Shown here: positions 18,442 through 30,231 of the stretch, one piece after another | How positions within the stretch are numbered: position 1 is the stretch's first letter | Layout of the letters: every line of letters starts with the position of its first letter | Source of the DNA: Salibacterium qingdaonense | GTDB lineage: Bacteria; Bacillota; Bacilli; Bacillales; Marinococcaceae | NCBI RefSeq assembly: GCF_900114715.1 | Contig: NZ_FOTY01000006.1 | Location: 1-64,000 of the forward strand | Direction: 5' to 3' | Length of the DNA: 64,000 nucleotides | Translations under genes and position numbers: made by a program | Notes under the pieces: model-generated | What the model was told of the DNA's origin: nothing | What the model saw: only the letters and a program-made list of their open reading frames with translations | Database searches by the model: none

Positions 18442-18471
18442 TTTGACCAATATTGACCATTGGGGTATGAT
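18442..18471 (+). promoter_or_regulatory. clpP promoter with CtsR operator
   Basis: -35 TTGACC (18443-18448) and -10 TATGAT (18466-18471) are 17 bp apart. TTTGACC-AAT-ATTGACC at 18442-18458 is the tandem heptamer recognised by the heat-shock repressor CtsR (GGTCAAA-NAN-GGTCAAA on the other strand). It overlaps the -35 element, so CtsR would block polymerase. clpP is a standard CtsR target in Firmicutes. Confidence 0.88.
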
Positions 18472-18525
18472 GGAATCATCAGCTGAGCAAGGGCTGCACG
18501 CACTTAACGAAGGAGGATGTAATAC

Positions 18526-19104
18526 ATGAACTTGATTCCTACAGTAATTGAACAGACAAACCGCGGAGAACGCGCGTACGACATCTATTCAAGGCTGTTA
18601 AAAGACCGCATTATCATGCTGGGTTCCGGCATTGACGATAACATTGCCAACTCGGTGGTAGCTCAGCTTCTTTTCCTCGCCGCTGACGATCCGGATAAGG
18701 ATATTTCCATTTACATTAACAGTCCGGGCGGTTCGATTACAGCAGGCATGGCTATCTATGATACGATGCAGCACATCAAACCGGAAGTTTCCACTATCTG
18801 CGTGGGTATGGCTGCATCCATGGGCTCCTTCCTGCTTGCTTCAGGTCAGGAAGGCAAACGCTATGCACTGCCCAACAGTGAAGTCATGATTCACCAGCCG
18901 CTTGGCGGCACGCAGGGTCAGGCAACGGACATTGATATTCATGCCCGCCGGATTCTTGAAATCCGCTCCAAACTGAATAATATTCTGTCCGAACGTACCG
19001 GCCAGCCAATTGAAGTCATTGAGCGCGATACCGACCGCGATAACTTCATGACAGCTGATGAGGCAAAGAACTACGGCCTTGTGGACGACGTTCTGTACAA
19101 ATAA
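18526..19104 (+). CDS. clpP: ATP-dependent Clp protease proteolytic subunit
   Basis: The 192-residue protein forms the double-heptamer proteolytic chamber used by ClpX, ClpC and ClpE. The catalytic triad is Ser98 (GMAASMGSF), His123 (VMIHQPLGG) and Asp172 (RDTDRDNFM). NSPGGS lies near residue 65. AAGGAGG precedes the ATG by 9 nt. It is one of very few plus-strand genes here and forms a single-gene unit with its own CtsR-controlled promoter and terminator. Confidence 0.98.
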   Translation: MNLIPTVIEQTNRGERAYDIYSRLLKDRIIMLGSGIDDNIANSVVAQLLFLAADDPDKDISIYINSPGGSITAGMAIYDTMQHIKPEVSTICVGMAASMGSFLLASGQEGKRYALPNSEVMIHQPLGGTQGQATDIDIHARRILEIRSKLNNILSERTGQPIEVIERDTDRDNFMTADEAKNYGLVDDVLYK

Positions 19105-19116
19105 TTGTCCCCCATG

Positions 19117-19154
19117 CGCTCCTGATTATCCCGGATAATCGGGAGCGTTTTCGT
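19117..19154 (+). terminator. Terminator after clpP
   Basis: CGCTCCTGATTATC and GATAATCGGGAGCG form a 14-bp stem with one G-U pair, followed by TTTT. Confidence 0.85.
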
Positions 19155-19217
19155 TCTCCGTCTATTCCTTTAAAAGGAAAGGCGGCCTTACAGCCGAACC
19201 ACGTTTGATCCAGCACG

Positions 19218-19256
19218 AAAAAAACCGGCACCTTATAAAAGGATGCCGGTTTTTTT
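19218..19256 (-). terminator. Bidirectional terminator at the end of crh
   Basis: CCGGCACC and GGATGCCGG pair with a small internal irregularity and are flanked by an A-run on one side and seven T on the other. It separates clpP from the convergent crh-whiA-glmR-rapZ operon. Confidence 0.75.
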
Positions 19257-19512
19257 ATTCCTCTTTTTCCACAAAGCGGGCCAGTTCTTCCACTGCTTCC
19301 TGTTCATCTTCTCCATCCACTGAGAACTTAATCGTTTCCCCGGTTCTGGCAGCCAGACTCATGATACCCATGATACTTTTGGCGTTCACTTTTTTATCTT
19401 CTTTTTCAATAAACACGTTGGATTGAAAGCGGTTTGCTTCCTGAACAAATAAAGCAGCGGGCCTGGCCTGCAAACCCGTCTTTAATTTTACTTCAGCTTT
19501 TTTTTCTATCAA
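19255..19512 (-). CDS. crh: Crh, catabolite repression HPr-like protein
   Basis: The 85-residue protein is an HPr paralogue. Position 15 is glutamine (GLQARPAA) instead of the PTS-phosphorylated histidine, while Ser46 (NAKSIMGIMSLA), the target of HPr kinase, is kept. Crh-Ser46-P acts as a CcpA co-repressor; unphosphorylated Crh also binds enzymes such as methylglyoxal synthase in B. subtilis. It is the last gene of the nudix-rapZ-glmR-whiA-crh operon. The partner kinase gene hprK is at 34328-35263. Confidence 0.96.
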   Translation of the reverse strand: MIEKKAEVKLKTGLQARPAALFVQEANRFQSNVFIEKEDKKVNAKSIMGIMSLAARTGETIKFSVDGEDEQEAVEELARFVEKEE

Positions 19513-19536
19513 CCGGTATGTCCTCCCTTTCCTTAT

Positions 19537-20514
19537 TTACTCTGCATGTACCCCGTTTTCCGGCATCACAATCTCTTCTCCGTTGCGTATCTTCTCAGCC
19601 AGCTGATCGATTTTGCGAAGCCTGTGATTAACACCGGACTTGCCTACAGGGCCGCTTGGCACCATCTCCCCAAGTTCTTTCAACGTAACATCCTGGTATT
19701 TCACCCGCATTTCTGCCATCTCCCGGACTTTCTCCGGAAGGTTTTCAAGACCAATGCGTCCTTCGACAAGCTGAATATTCTCCACCTGCCGCAGTGCCGC
19801 TCCGACCGTCTTGTTCAGGTTGGCTGTTTCACAGTTCACCAGACGGTTCACAGAATTACGCATATCTTTCATTATTCTGACATCCTCAAAATAAAGAAGG
19901 GCCTGGTGGGCACCAATCACATTTAGAAATTCCGTTATTCTTTCACTTTCTTTAATGTAAAGGATAAATCCTTTTTTTCGTTCCAGGCTTTTTGAAGAAA
20001 GATCAAATTCCTGAAGCAGTTCCCTGAGAGACCGGTTATGTTCTTCGTACAGCGAAAAAATTTCAAGATGGTACGAAGATGTCTCCGGATGATTAACCGA
20101 ACCTCCTGCGAGAAAAGCACCCCTAAGGTATGCCCGTTTGCAGCAGGTGTCTCTCAGTACATCGCGGGATATCGTACGGATAAAGCGGTATCCGTCCTCC
20201 ATAATGCTTAAATCCCGGAGCATGTGCCTCGCTTCCTCTACAATTCGTACGATATATACGTTGTTTTTTTTCAGCCGCATTTTTTTGCGCACCATTAATT
20301 CGATAATCGTATCGGGATACACTTTTTTAATAAGTTGATAAATACGACGGGCAATAGCCGCATTTTCCGTTGACACATCAAGGATCAGCTCCCCGCTGCT
20401 GAAGGAGATTGAACCGTTCATGCGCACTAGTGCGGCCAGTTCCGCCCTGGCACAGCAGTCCTCTTCTTCAAACCGGGTCAGTTCTTTCTTTGTCATAGCT
20501 GCAAAAGATGACAT
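19537..20514 (-). CDS. whiA: WhiA, DNA-binding cell-division regulator
   Basis: This 325-residue protein has the degenerate LAGLIDADG-like N-terminal domains ([17 protein letters not shown] near residue 21, then [15 protein letters not shown]) and a C-terminal HTH ([20 protein letters not shown], then [13 protein letters not shown]). In B. subtilis it supports Z-ring function, chromosome segregation and fatty-acid composition. It lies 50 bp after glmR and 24 bp before crh, the conserved order. Confidence 0.96.
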   Translation of the reverse strand: MSSFAAMTKKELTRFEEEDCCARAELAALVRMNGSISFSSGELILDVSTENAAIARRIYQLIKKVYPDTIIELMVRKKMRLKKNNVYIVRIVEEARHMLRDLSIMEDGYRFIRTISRDVLRDTCCKRAYLRGAFLAGGSVNHPETSSYHLEIFSLYEEHNRSLRELLQEFDLSSKSLERKKGFILYIKESERITEFLNVIGAHQALLYFEDVRIMKDMRNSVNRLVNCETANLNKTVGAALRQVENIQLVEGRIGLENLPEKVREMAEMRVKYQDVTLKELGEMVPSGPVGKSGVNHRLRKIDQLAEKIRNGEEIVMPENGVHAE

Positions 20515-20564
20515 CTTATCATCTTCACCGCCTTTCCCTTTCCACCTGTCTAACCTGTTATTTA

Positions 20565-21509
20565 TTACATTTGGGCAAGCAGCGACTGGGAGACTTTCAC
20601 CGCATCATGACGGAACAAATCGTCGCGGTAATGCATAAAAGCATCCTGAACGACACGGCAGCCCAGACCCTTCACCCGTGCTTCATCAAAAACGACCGGA
20701 TAAGCCGATTCTTCCTTGTAGTTGGCAAGTATTTCAGAAGGTATTTCAGTATTGTTTACAAGTACCGTTTCTATCAAACTACGGCCGGTATGTTCCTGAA
20801 TCGCTTCGACGTGGTCGGCGACTGTAAAATAATCGGTCTCTCCGGCCTGGGTCATTCCGTTGCAGATGTATACTTTCCGGGCCCGTGCTTCTTCCACCGC
20901 TTCGGCGATACCGGGAACAAGAAGGTTCGGAATGACACTGGTATACAAACTCCCGGGACCAAACACTATCACATCCGCTTCCCGGATTGCTTCAAGGCTC
21001 TGCTCGAGCGGCTGGACGGTTTCGGGGGAGAGGTATACCCGGCGTATCCGTTTCCCGGAATGGGGGATGTTGGATTCCCCTGATATAATCGTGCCATCTG
21101 TCATTTCTGCATGTAGTTCAATGCTTTGATTGGAGGCCGGGAACACGTTCCCTTTCACATTCAGCACGGTACTTAATTCACTGATCCCTCTTGCAAAATC
21201 CCCTGTGATCGATGTCATACCAGCGAGTAGAAGATTTCCGAGCGAATGACCTGTCAGTCCGTTTCCATTTTCAAACCGGTGCTGAAACATCTGTTCAATC
21301 ATAGGTTCCACTTCGGCCAGCGCCACTAATACATTTCGTACATCTCCCGGCGGCGGAATATCAAGTTCTTTACGCAGTCTTCCTGAGCTGCCGCCGTCAT
21401 CAGCCACGGTCACAATCGCTGAAATGTTAACAGGAAATGTTTTCAGTCCCCTTAACAGAACGGACAACCCAGTCCCCCCGCCGATGACGACAATATTTGC
21501 TTTCTCCAC
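20565..21509 (-). CDS. glmR: GlmR (YvcK), regulator of carbon flux to peptidoglycan
   Basis: The 314-residue protein belongs to the CofD/YvcK family. The N-terminal nucleotide-sugar site is [14 protein letters not shown] (~9-22), followed by [14 protein letters not shown] and LGNLLLAG. In B. subtilis it binds UDP-GlcNAc and stimulates GlmS to direct carbon to cell-wall precursors during growth on gluconeogenic sources. It is separated from rapZ by 5 bp. Confidence 0.95.
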   Translation of the reverse strand: MEKANIVVIGGGTGLSVLLRGLKTFPVNISAIVTVADDGGSSGRLRKELDIPPPGDVRNVLVALAEVEPMIEQMFQHRFENGNGLTGHSLGNLLLAGMTSITGDFARGISELSTVLNVKGNVFPASNQSIELHAEMTDGTIISGESNIPHSGKRIRRVYLSPETVQPLEQSLEAIREADVIVFGPGSLYTSVIPNLLVPGIAEAVEEARARKVYICNGMTQAGETDYFTVADHVEAIQEHTGRSLIETVLVNNTEIPSEILANYKEESAYPVVFDEARVKGLGCRVVQDAFMHYRDDLFRHDAVKVSQSLLAQM

Positions 21510-21514
21510 GATAG

Positions 21515-22426
21515 CTATTCCTTCCCTTTCTCAATATCGCGGTGGGTTTTATGCACAGCATATCCCTCGGCGAAATAATCGGCTGTGTATTCGGCCAGCG
21601 TGACCGAGCGGTGTTTGCCTCCGGTACAGCCGATGGCAATAATCAGCTGGCTCTTTCCTTCCCGTTTGTATTGTGGAAGCATAAAACTTAACATATCAAG
21701 CAGTTTTTCGATAAACTCTTTCGTCTCCGTCCATTTTAACACATAGGATGATACTTCTTCTTCCAATCCGGTTTTTGGTTTGAGGTGGTCAATATAATGA
21801 GGATTGGGCAGAAAACGCACATCAAACACGAGATCCGCATCAATTGGCAGGCCGTATTTGTAACCAAACGACAGGACGTTAACCGAGAATGCATCCTTTT
21901 CCGGCGCGGAAAAAGTCTGTATAATCCTTTCCCGCAGCTGCTTTGGATGCAGTCCGGTCGTGTCAATAATCTGACGGGCCCGCCCTTTTAGGTCTTCCAG
22001 AATCTCCCGTTCCTGATGAATCCCTTCAAGCGGTGTTTCCGAGGCCGCAAGCGGATGAGAACGCCGCGTCTCTTTAAAACGCTGCACGAGTACTTCATCT
22101 TTGGCATCCAGAAATAGAATGTGTGTGCTTAAGTGAGCTTTCAGACGCAGGTTATCCACCGCTTCAAACAAGTGGTCAAAAAATTCCCTGCCCCTGAGAT
22201 CAATAACCAGCGCCACTTTATTCATCTGCCCGCCTGAATTTTCAATCAGTTCCACAAATGTTGGAATCAGTGCCGGCGGCAGGTTATCCACGCAGTAGTA
22301 GCCCATGTCTTCAAAACTTTGGACAGCAACGGTTTTGCCCGCTCCGGACATGCCGGTAATAATGACGACATGAATATCCTCCTGCGGTTGTTCCATTTGT
22401 ATATCTTTCCCCCTGTTTTCTGCCAA
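21515..22426 (-). CDS. rapZ: RapZ/YvcJ, nucleotide-binding regulator
   Basis: The 303-residue protein has a Walker A site GMSGAGKT (~25-32) and a C-terminal phosphate-binding-like region with [11 protein letters not shown]. In B. subtilis YvcJ is a GTPase affecting competence; the E. coli homologue controls GlmZ RNA, which has no counterpart here. I use TTG 22424-22426 as start because AAGGAGG lies 8 nt upstream and the codon abuts the nudix stop. An alternative ATG at 22394-22396 with a weaker GGGGGAAA site would give 293 residues. Confidence 0.94.
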   Translation of the reverse strand: MAENRGKDIQMEQPQEDIHVVIITGMSGAGKTVAVQSFEDMGYYCVDNLPPALIPTFVELIENSGGQMNKVALVIDLRGREFFDHLFEAVDNLRLKAHLSTHILFLDAKDEVLVQRFKETRRSHPLAASETPLEGIHQEREILEDLKGRARQIIDTTGLHPKQLRERIIQTFSAPEKDAFSVNVLSFGYKYGLPIDADLVFDVRFLPNPHYIDHLKPKTGLEEEVSSYVLKWTETKEFIEKLLDMLSFMLPQYKREGKSQLIIAIGCTGGKHRSVTLAEYTADYFAEGYAVHKTHRDIEKGKE

Positions 22427-22891
22427 TTACAGCTCCTCCTTATCAAAATGGGAATGCAGGAGATTGAAATCCCGGTCATAGTGGAACGTGCCGTAAAGAA
22501 CTCCTGTATCTTCCAGTACGTGACGGAAAATCGTCCGGTCTCCCTCTGCCATCGGAAGGCCGGCCGTTCTTTCCACGGGAACATGCTCCAGTTTTCCTTC
22601 CGGCGATTCTTCCAGTATTGTGCCGCGGCTTGACCGGGCTTCAAAACTGAACATCATCCACTCCGAGAACAGATCCTCATCACCCATCACCAAAAAGGTA
22701 AATACTCCCCGAAGCAGTGGGTCAAGCAGGGTTAAGCCGGTTTCTTCCCGGTATTCCCGCAGAACAGCCTCCCTTACAGATTCTCCGCTTTCCATTTTTC
22801 CACCCGGTGGAACCCACCAGTTCCGGCTCGGTTTCTGCAGTAAGAGGACATCTTTTGTATTATGAAGAAAACAATTTGTTATCCGCTGCAT
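22427..22891 (-). CDS. Nudix hydrolase (YvcI-like)
   Basis: This 154-residue protein carries a perfect Nudix box: G-x5-E-x7-REYREETGL beginning at GKMESGE (~34). This fold hydrolyses nucleoside diphosphates linked to another group; the substrate is unknown. The gene heads the rapZ-glmR-whiA-crh operon as yvcI does in B. subtilis and abuts rapZ. Confidence 0.9.
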   Translation of the reverse strand: MQRITNCFLHNTKDVLLLQKPSRNWWVPPGGKMESGESVREAVLREYREETGLTLLDPLLRGVFTFLVMGDEDLFSEWMMFSFEARSSRGTILEESPEGKLEHVPVERTAGLPMAEGDRTIFRHVLEDTGVLYGTFHYDRDFNLLHSHFDKEEL

Positions 22892-23015
22892 CGTTTACCC
22901 TCCGCTCTATCTCTATTCAGTATACTATGCCGGAAGGCACCTGCTCAATTTTTCAATAAAGACGAACGCACAGAAGCAGGCTGTACACACTGAGAAAGTC
23001 CCTTTCTTTTCTGTC

Positions 23016-23046
23016 AAAAAAAAGAGCACAGGCCTCTGCCTGTGCT
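23016..23046 (-). terminator. Terminator after trxB
   Basis: On the minus strand AGCACAGGC, a 4-nt loop and GCCTGTGCT form a 9-bp perfect stem followed by eight T. Confidence 0.85.
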
Positions 23047-23158
23047 GCTCCACATAATATTTAAAGGGGGTCAATTACTGTGTTCATATTACCACATTCA
23101 CTGTTTCACAGGGGTTACAGTTACGTTAAAATCCCTTTAACTTTTGTAAAGAGGCCAT

Positions 23159-24109
<951 letters not shown>

Positions 24110-24226
24110 TCACTCCTCTTCCTCCTCCATAATATCCCCTTAGGCATTCGCACACATGCATTTGTGTCTGCTTTACGGCTATCTTAAGCAAATTCTGAGC
24201 TTACGTCCAGAAATGTGCCTGATGAT

Positions 24227-25276
24227 TTACAGCAGGGGGCCGGACCATAATTCGTGCATCACATCACTGGAGAATAACAGATGATGCTCCATTTTATCCA
24301 GTAGAACATCTGCTCCTGTGCAGCCTTTGGCGCGGGCGGTGTTCCATTGTTTTTCCGCTTCCCGCACGTAACCGGCCTGATAGGCGGCAGCCCCGTAGTA
24401 AAGGAAAAACTCCGCTTTTTCAGGAGCAAACCGGTGACGGTACCTTCGGAAAAAGAATACGGCATCCTCCCCTTCTTCCAGCAGTGTAAGTGCCGCTGCT
24501 GTCCGGTATAAATGGTCGCGGTCAAGCGGGACAATTTGTTTCAGCATCCCGGCCATTCCGGAAGCTTCCATATCCCTTCCTGCTTCTTTATACAAAAGCG
24601 CAAGCTGGCATGCTGCCGGAACATAGTAATGCTCATGCCAAACCTCTTTTGCATACACCAAGGCTTCTTCCACATGACCCTTCAAGTACAGAACACGGAC
24701 CAGCCGGCTCTGGGCCGCCGGATAGTACGGGTAGGCGGCAATGAGATCTTCCAAAGTATTTTCGGCTTCAAACAGCCGGTTCTCTTCTATCATACGAAGC
24801 GCTCGTTCATACGTTATAATCAGTTCATCATCAGCTTCGGAATCCTCTGAAAGAGAACCTTCCTCTTCATTTTCGGTTTCCAGCATTTCCAGAAGATACT
24901 TTGCGTCTTCGGCAAAATCTCCCTCCGGTGCCAGAACAAGATATTGTGCTGCTGTCTCCCCTGCTTTATCAAACAAGCCTTGATAGGCATAGTTATTGGC
25001 CATAAAGAAATAGCATTCATACAGCGTTTCATCGACATGTTCAAGTACATGCGACAAAAGATCATTAGAGGCTGTATATTCACCCATATCAGAATAGATG
25101 GCTGCCAGCTGACACTGAAAGACGCCCTGTTCCGGATTCAATTCCACAGCGCGTCGAACATATTTAACGGCGCGCTTCAGCTCTTGTTTCTGATAAGCAT
25201 GAACGCCCCGCTTGAAAAAATAATCACTATGATGAATAAATGGGATGACCTGTCCCTGAGATTGTTCTGTTTTCAT
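24227..25276 (-). CDS. TPR-repeat protein (YvcD-like)
   Basis: A 349-residue protein made of tetratricopeptide-like helix pairs, for example KRAVKYVRRAVELNPEQGVF (~31-50), AAQYLVLAPEGDFAEDAKYL, and repeated pairs through the middle. No signal peptide or catalytic motif is visible; an acidic linker lies around residues 130-145. Such proteins mediate protein contacts; the partner is unknown. I start at ATG 25274-25276 because GGAGGGG lies 7 nt upstream. Its place next to trxB and near the his operon matches B. subtilis yvcD. Confidence 0.85.
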   Translation of the reverse strand: MKTEQSQGQVIPFIHHSDYFFKRGVHAYQKQELKRAVKYVRRAVELNPEQGVFQCQLAAIYSDMGEYTASNDLLSHVLEHVDETLYECYFFMANNYAYQGLFDKAGETAAQYLVLAPEGDFAEDAKYLLEMLETENEEEGSLSEDSEADDELIITYERALRMIEENRLFEAENTLEDLIAAYPYYPAAQSRLVRVLYLKGHVEEALVYAKEVWHEHYYVPAACQLALLYKEAGRDMEASGMAGMLKQIVPLDRDHLYRTAAALTLLEEGEDAVFFFRRYRHRFAPEKAEFFLYYGAAAYQAGYVREAEKQWNTARAKGCTGADVLLDKMEHHLLFSSDVMHELWSGPLL

Positions 25277-25535
25277 TAGTATCCCCTCCAACGGGAAAAA
25301 ACCATACGCGTTAGACTCAGTATATCATCAACGAAAACGTAAGAAAAGCGAGCTGAATAGAAGATGTCTGCTTGAGCAGCATTTTCTTCTGCCTTTCTGT
25401 TATGCGGAAATAAGAGAGTGTACCAGCCGAATAGGCATGATTCCATGCCAGAGCGGCAGAATCCGGATTTCGGGGGAGGTCTTGCGGCAATTTTCCTCAC
25501 TCCGGGCTGCGCCTGCAGCACGAGGCATCCAACAG

Positions 25536-25576
25536 AAAAAGACGGAGCGGGATCATTCTCCCGGAACTCCGTCTTT
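25536..25576 (-). terminator. Terminator of the his operon
   Basis: AAAGACGGAG and CTCCGTCTTT form a 10-bp stem with a second hairpin-prone loop, followed on the minus strand by a T-run. Nearly the same stem recurs after minJ at 42576-42615. The rest of the gap to the TPR gene (25292-25535) shows no gene. Confidence 0.82.
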
Positions 25577-25588
25577 ACTCATAATCTG

Positions 25589-26218
25589 TTATTTCCCGTG
25601 CCGTTCGTTCAGTACCTCGAGCACATCTTGAAATGGAAGACGCTGTTCCCGAAGCAGGACAAACAAATGATACAAAAGATCGGCACTTTCCATGCTAAGC
25701 TCTTTTGGATCTCTGTTTTTAGCGGCGATGAGCACTTCGCTCGATTCTTCTCCGATTTTTTTCAGTATTTTGTCCACGCCTTCGGTAAACAAATACGTCG
25801 TATAGGCACCTTCCGGCATTTCAGCAGAGCGCTTGGCAATCGTCTGTTCGAGCGTATTCAAAATCTCAAACCGCCCGCCGGACGCAGGCGCCGTCTCTTC
25901 GTGCAGAAGGGATTCGGTGAAACAGCTGTATGTACCTGTATGACAGGCCGGGCCGTTTGGAATGACTTCGACAACAAGAGCGTCCTGGTCGCAGTCGTAC
26001 CGGATATCAGTCACCTGCTGGGTATGACCGGAACGTTCTCCTTTATGCCAGAGCCGGTCTTTGGAGCGGCTGTAAAACCATGTTTCCTTCGTTTCTATTG
26101 TCGTTTGAAGCGATTCTTTATTCATGTAGGCCAGTGTCAGCACTTCCCGGCTTGCCGCATCCTGAACAACAGCGGGGATCAGTCCGTTTTCATCATATTG
26201 AAGATCGTCTATATTCAT
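25589..26218 (-). CDS. hisIE: Phosphoribosyl-AMP cyclohydrolase / phosphoribosyl-ATP pyrophosphatase
   Basis: A fused bifunctional enzyme of 209 residues for steps 2 and 3 of histidine synthesis. The N-terminal HisI part (1-~110) has the metal and substrate motifs [26 protein letters not shown] and the zinc ligands in YDCDQDAL and ACHTG. The C-terminal HisE part (~115-205) has the pyrophosphatase helices with [15 protein letters not shown] and [13 protein letters not shown]. Its ATG overlaps the hisF stop (ATGA). It is the last gene of the operon. Confidence 0.97.
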   Translation of the reverse strand: MNIDDLQYDENGLIPAVVQDAASREVLTLAYMNKESLQTTIETKETWFYSRSKDRLWHKGERSGHTQQVTDIRYDCDQDALVVEVIPNGPACHTGTYSCFTESLLHEETAPASGGRFEILNTLEQTIAKRSAEMPEGAYTTYLFTEGVDKILKKIGEESSEVLIAAKNRDPKELSMESADLLYHLFVLLREQRLPFQDVLEVLNERHGK

Positions 26219-26973
26219 CGCACCCGCACTCCTTCCTCGCGTAAATGCTTTTTCACTTCTTCGACGGATGTTTCTTTGTAATGAAAGATGGAAGCCGCCA
26301 GGGCTGCGTCGGCATTGGTTTCGGAGAACACCTCGCTGAAATGTTCTTTCGCCCCGGCACCGCCCGAGGCAATAACCGGAACGGACACGGCGTTATTTAC
26401 CGTTTCAGTGAGGGACAGGTCAAATCCGTCTTTGGCTCCGTCCTGGTCCATGCTCGTGAGCAGAATTTCACCGGAGCCACGCTCCACTACTTCCTTGGCC
26501 CAATCTGTCACTTCCCATTCTGTCGGCGTTCGTCCGCCGTGGGTATATATCCTCCAGGAATGAAGTTCTTCATCAAACTTGGCATCAATGGCCGTCACCA
26601 TGCACTGGGAACCAAAATAGTCCGCCCCTTCACTGATCAGTTCCGGCCGTTTCACCGCAGCTGTATTCAGCGATACTTTGTCTGCGCCGGCCCGCAGAAT
26701 CGTGCGCATGTCATCGAGTGTGTTAATGCCGCCTCCAACTGTAAAAGGGATAGCAAGCGTCCCCGCCACTTCGCGAACAACATCCACCATCGTTTTGCGT
26801 CCTTCGTGAGACGCGGATATGTCGAGAAAAACGAGTTCATCTGCGCCCTGCCCGTCATAAAAGGAGGACAGTTCCACCGGATCTCCGGCGTCACGCAGAC
26901 CGACAAACTGCACCCCTTTCACAACACGACCTTCCTTCACATCCAGACACGGGATTATCCGTTTTGTGATCAC
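26215..26973 (-). CDS. hisF: Imidazole glycerol phosphate synthase, cyclase subunit
   Basis: With HisH it converts PRFAR and ammonia to imidazole glycerol phosphate and AICAR. The 252-residue barrel has the catalytic aspartate at residue 11 ([16 protein letters not shown]), a second in the [10 protein letters not shown] region (~130), and phosphate-binding [10 protein letters not shown] and VIASGGAG. It starts with GTG, overlapping the hisA stop by 4 bp. Confidence 0.97.
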   Translation of the reverse strand: MITKRIIPCLDVKEGRVVKGVQFVGLRDAGDPVELSSFYDGQGADELVFLDISASHEGRKTMVDVVREVAGTLAIPFTVGGGINTLDDMRTILRAGADKVSLNTAAVKRPELISEGADYFGSQCMVTAIDAKFDEELHSWRIYTHGGRTPTEWEVTDWAKEVVERGSGEILLTSMDQDGAKDGFDLSLTETVNNAVSVPVIASGGAGAKEHFSEVFSETNADAALAASIFHYKETSVEEVKKHLREEGVRVR

Positions 26974-27710
26974 GGCCTGTTCACCTCCTGCAATGCTTCT
27001 TCCAGGTCCAGCTGTCCGGTATATACGGCTTTTCCGGTAATGGCTCCTGCAATGCCGTCTCCGCTGCGCGCAGCCAGTTCTCTTACATCTTCCAGCCGGC
27101 TCACTCCGCCGGAAGCGATGACCTCGGCTCCGGTTTCCCGGGCGAGCTCCGCCGTTGCTTTGACATTCGGTCCTTCCATCATGCCGTCCTTTGAAATGTC
27201 GGTAAAAATAAACGTCTCTGCTCCGTATTCCACCATTTTTCTGCCGAGAGCCACCGCTGTTACATCCGACGTTTCAAGCCAGCCGTTCACCGCGATACGA
27301 CCGTCCCGTGCATCGAGTCCGATGGCAATCCTGCTGCCGCCGTACCGGGAAAGCATGTCTTTGGCAAAATCCGGATGATGAAGCGCTACACTGCCGAGAA
27401 TGACACGGCCCACCCCGCGTTCGAGATAATAGGCCACGTCCTCTTCGCTTCGGATTCCGCCGCCTGCCTGTATGTTCACATTCAGAGACCGGGCAGCTTC
27501 CACGATATGGGCATGGTTTATCCGCTGTTTCTCTCTGGCACCGTCCAGGTCGACCATGTGAATCCAGGAAGCCCCGGCTTTCTGAAAATGTTCTGCCATA
27601 GCTGCCGGGGAATCTCCGTAGACCGTCTCTTTTTCATAATCTCCCTGAAGGAGACGAACGCATCTGCCGCCGCGGATATCAATGGCCGGATAAAGATCGA
27701 ATTTACTCAT
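26970..27710 (-). CDS. hisA: ProFAR isomerase
   Basis: Catalyses the Amadori rearrangement of ProFAR to PRFAR, step 4 of the pathway. The 246-residue barrel shows [15 protein letters not shown] with the catalytic aspartate at residue 10 in YPAID, the second aspartate in [14 protein letters not shown] (~130), and phosphate loops [11 protein letters not shown] and [12 protein letters not shown]. It overlaps hisH by 8 bp and hisF by 4. Confidence 0.97.
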   Translation of the reverse strand: MSKFDLYPAIDIRGGRCVRLLQGDYEKETVYGDSPAAMAEHFQKAGASWIHMVDLDGAREKQRINHAHIVEAARSLNVNIQAGGGIRSEEDVAYYLERGVGRVILGSVALHHPDFAKDMLSRYGGSRIAIGLDARDGRIAVNGWLETSDVTAVALGRKMVEYGAETFIFTDISKDGMMEGPNVKATAELARETGAEVIASGGVSRLEDVRELAARSGDGIAGAITGKAVYTGQLDLEEALQEVNRP

Positions 27711-28347
27711 AGGTGTTTCCCCCTTCCGCCACGATGCGGCCGAAGTTTTCGAGAATCTTCATGCCGATGGTGCTGCTTTTTTCCGGATGAAACTGTGTGC
27801 CGAGAACACGCCCGCGTCCGACGACTGCCGGAACGTTCTCATAATAATCGCTGTCAGCGACCAGCACATCCTCGTCTTCGGTTTGAATCACGTACGAGTG
27901 GACAAAATACACATGACCTTCTTCCACGTCTTTTAAAAGATCATGCTGCGGCTGCTTAAAGGTGAGCTTATTCCAACCCATATGCGGTACTTTATACGCC
28001 GTACCGTCTTCTGTTATGCCGGGGAAGTGTTTTGCATAACCGGGCAGAAAACCAAGACCCTGCGTATGTTTGTTTTCTTCACTTCCGTCAAACAGGAGCT
28101 GCATACCAAGGCATATCCCAAGCAGGGGCCGGCCGTCCGCCGCCCATTTTTTGATGAAATCTTCCTGACCTTTTTCTTTCAGCAGATTCATCGCATCGTG
28201 AAACGAACCGACTCCCGGGAGAATCAGACCATCAGCTTTGGCAAGCTCGTCCGTGTCTTCCGACAGAAAATACGGTAAACCCAGACGCTCCAGTGCCTTG
28301 CTGACACTATGAAGATTTCCCATTCCGTAATCAATAATCCCGATCAT
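27703..28347 (-). CDS. hisH: Imidazole glycerol phosphate synthase, glutaminase subunit
   Basis: This class I glutamine amidotransferase of 214 residues supplies ammonia to HisF. The triad is the cysteine in [12 protein letters not shown] (~83) and the histidine and glutamate in [10 protein letters not shown] (~190). I start at ATG 28345-28347 ([11 protein letters not shown]); the open frame upstream covers the end of hisB in another frame. A GGAAGGA-like site lies before it. Spacing to hisB is 19 bp. Confidence 0.96.
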   Translation of the reverse strand: MIGIIDYGMGNLHSVSKALERLGLPYFLSEDTDELAKADGLILPGVGSFHDAMNLLKEKGQEDFIKKWAADGRPLLGICLGMQLLFDGSEENKHTQGLGFLPGYAKHFPGITEDGTAYKVPHMGWNKLTFKQPQHDLLKDVEEGHVYFVHSYVIQTEDEDVLVADSDYYENVPAVVGRGRVLGTQFHPEKSSTIGMKILENFGRIVAEGGNTYE

Positions 28348-28366
28348 GTCCTTCCCACATCCTTCC

Positions 28367-28957
28367 TTACAACATTCCTTTTGTCGAGGGCACTCCCTGC
28401 ACCCGGTCATCCATCTGAACCGCTTCATCCAGCGCCCGTCCAAGCGCCTTAAATACGGCTTCTACGATATGGTGGGTGTTGTGTCCGTAATGGACGATGA
28501 CATGCAGATTGATTCTTGCTTCCAGTGCGAATTTCCAGAGAAATTCATGTACCAGTTCCGTATCAAATGTGCCAATGGATGCAGCCGGAAGCTCTGCCCG
28601 GTATTCCAGATGAGGACGGTTGCTGAGGTCAACGACCACCTGCGCGAGCGCATCATCCATCGGAACCATCGCCTGACCGTATCGGTGAATGCCCTTTTTA
28701 TCTCCAAGCGCTTCCTGAAAGACATGGCCGAGACAAATACCGATATCTTCTGTCGTATGATGATCATCAACGTCTGTGTCGCCGTCTGCGTCAATCGTAA
28801 CGTCAAAATGGCCGTGTTTTGTGAATAAGTCAAGCATGTGGGTCAAAAAAGGGACGCCGGTCGAGATGGATCCGTTTCCTTCCCCGTCCAGATTCATATC
28901 CAGCCGGATATTCGTTTCCTTCGTTTTTCTTTCGATTGAGCTGCTGCGATTTGTCAC
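28367..28957 (-). CDS. hisB: Imidazoleglycerol-phosphate dehydratase
   Basis: Monofunctional dehydratase of 196 residues, step 6 of histidine synthesis. It has the metal-binding repeats [14 protein letters not shown] (~45) and [11 protein letters not shown] (~69), and the related late pattern [16 protein letters not shown]. It lacks the phosphatase domain of the E. coli fusion. The start is GTG 28955-28957, with AAAGGAGG upstream and a 4-bp overlap with hisD. Confidence 0.97.
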   Translation of the reverse strand: MTNRSSSIERKTKETNIRLDMNLDGEGNGSISTGVPFLTHMLDLFTKHGHFDVTIDADGDTDVDDHHTTEDIGICLGHVFQEALGDKKGIHRYGQAMVPMDDALAQVVVDLSNRPHLEYRAELPAASIGTFDTELVHEFLWKFALEARINLHVIVHYGHNTHHIVEAVFKALGRALDEAVQMDDRVQGVPSTKGML

Positions 28958-30231
28958 GGGCTTCCTCCTTTCGTGCGCTTCTCCACAGCGCGTGCATGAC
29001 CTTCCAGCCCTTCCAGGCGGGCGATTTCAGCTATATCGCCGGCATGTTCTTCAAGCGCTGTGCGGCTGTAGGAAATAATACTTGATTTTTTCGTGAAATC
29101 ATCCACACTGAGCGGACTCGAAAAACGGGCGGTGCCGTTTGTCGGAAGAACATGGTTCGGTCCCGCCATATAATCGCCGACAGGTTCCGAGCTGTAGGGA
29201 CCGAGAAAGATGGCGCCCGCGTGCCGGATCTTTCCGAGCAGAGCGTGCGGGTCATCCACAAGCAGCTCCAGATGCTCTCCGGCAAGCTGATTCACAGCCT
29301 CAACAGCCTGCTCCATCGAATCCGCAAGGTAAATAGCTCCGTGATTGTCAAGCGACGAACCAGCGATGTCCTGTTTCGGCAGGGTTTCAAGCTGTTTATC
29401 GACTTCGCACTTCGTCCGCTCCGCTACGCTGCGGGAGGTGGTGACAAGCACAGCCGAAGACATTTCATCATGTTCAGCCTGGGAAATCAGATCCGCCGCT
29501 GCCAACTCCGGGGAAGCCGTGTCATCAGCAAGTACGACGATTTCACTGGGGCCTGCAATCATATCAATGTCCACCTGCCCGAATACCGCCCGTTTTGCAA
29601 GAGCGACAAAAATATTACCGGGGCCGGTGATTTTATCGACCCGCGGAACGGTTTCGGTACCGTAGGCAAGAGCTGCCACCGCCTGGGCACCGCCTGCTTT
29701 CAGAATCCGGGTGACACCCAGTTCTGCGGCCGTCACAAGGACACCGGGAGCCAAGTTCCCGTCTGCATCCGGCGGAGAGGTCATAATAATATCTTCGACA
29801 CCGGCGGTTTGCGCCGGGATGACGTTCATCATAATCGTCGACGGATAAGCAGCCTTGCCCCCCGGCACGTAAACGCCGGCACGATCGAGCGGCGTGATTT
29901 TCTGTCCGAGCATCGTTCCATTTTCTTCGGTCGTGATCCAGGACTGTTTCACTTGTTTCTCATGGAAAGAGCGGATGTTCGCAATAGCCCGGCGCAGTGC
30001 TTTCAGGGATTTTTCGGAGAAATCCCTGTATGCGCCCTCCATTTCTTCAGACGTGACAAAAAAGGAGTCGAGACGGACGCCGTCGTATAATTCCGTCCAT
30101 TCACGGAGCCCGTCATCGCCTTTCTCCCGGATTTTTGCCACAATGGCTTCCACCGTTTCTCTTTCTTTTTCTGTACTCTGTTCCAGGTTTCGTTCCAGGC
30201 TCACTTCAGGTCCAAGTTCCACAATGTTCAT
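28954..30231 (-). CDS. hisD: Histidinol dehydrogenase
   Basis: Zinc-dependent enzyme of 425 residues that oxidises histidinol to histidine in two NAD-dependent steps, ending the pathway. Visible motifs include [37 protein letters not shown], the zinc region [16 protein letters not shown] and [20 protein letters not shown]. Overlaps with hisG (ATGA) and hisB (GTGA) are 4 bp each. Confidence 0.97.
   Translation of the reverse strand: MNIVELGPEVSLERNLEQSTEKERETVEAIVAKIREKGDDGLREWTELYDGVRLDSFFVTSEEMEGAYRDFSEKSLKALRRAIANIRSFHEKQVKQSWITTEENGTMLGQKITPLDRAGVYVPGGKAAYPSTIMMNVIPAQTAGVEDIIMTSPPDADGNLAPGVLVTAAELGVTRILKAGGAQAVAALAYGTETVPRVDKITGPGNIFVALAKRAVFGQVDIDMIAGPSEIVVLADDTASPELAAADLISQAEHDEMSSAVLVTTSRSVAERTKCEVDKQLETLPKQDIAGSSLDNHGAIYLADSMEQAVEAVNQLAGEHLELLVDDPHALLGKIRHAGAIFLGPYSSEPVGDYMAGPNHVLPTNGTARFSSPLSVDDFTKKSSIISYSRTALEEHAGDIAEIARLEGLEGHARAVEKRTKGGSP

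Noticed and set aside
19537-20514. Homing endonuclease
   Set aside because: The LAGLIDADG-like fold belongs to WhiA; the catalytic residues are degenerate and the synteny is that of whiA.
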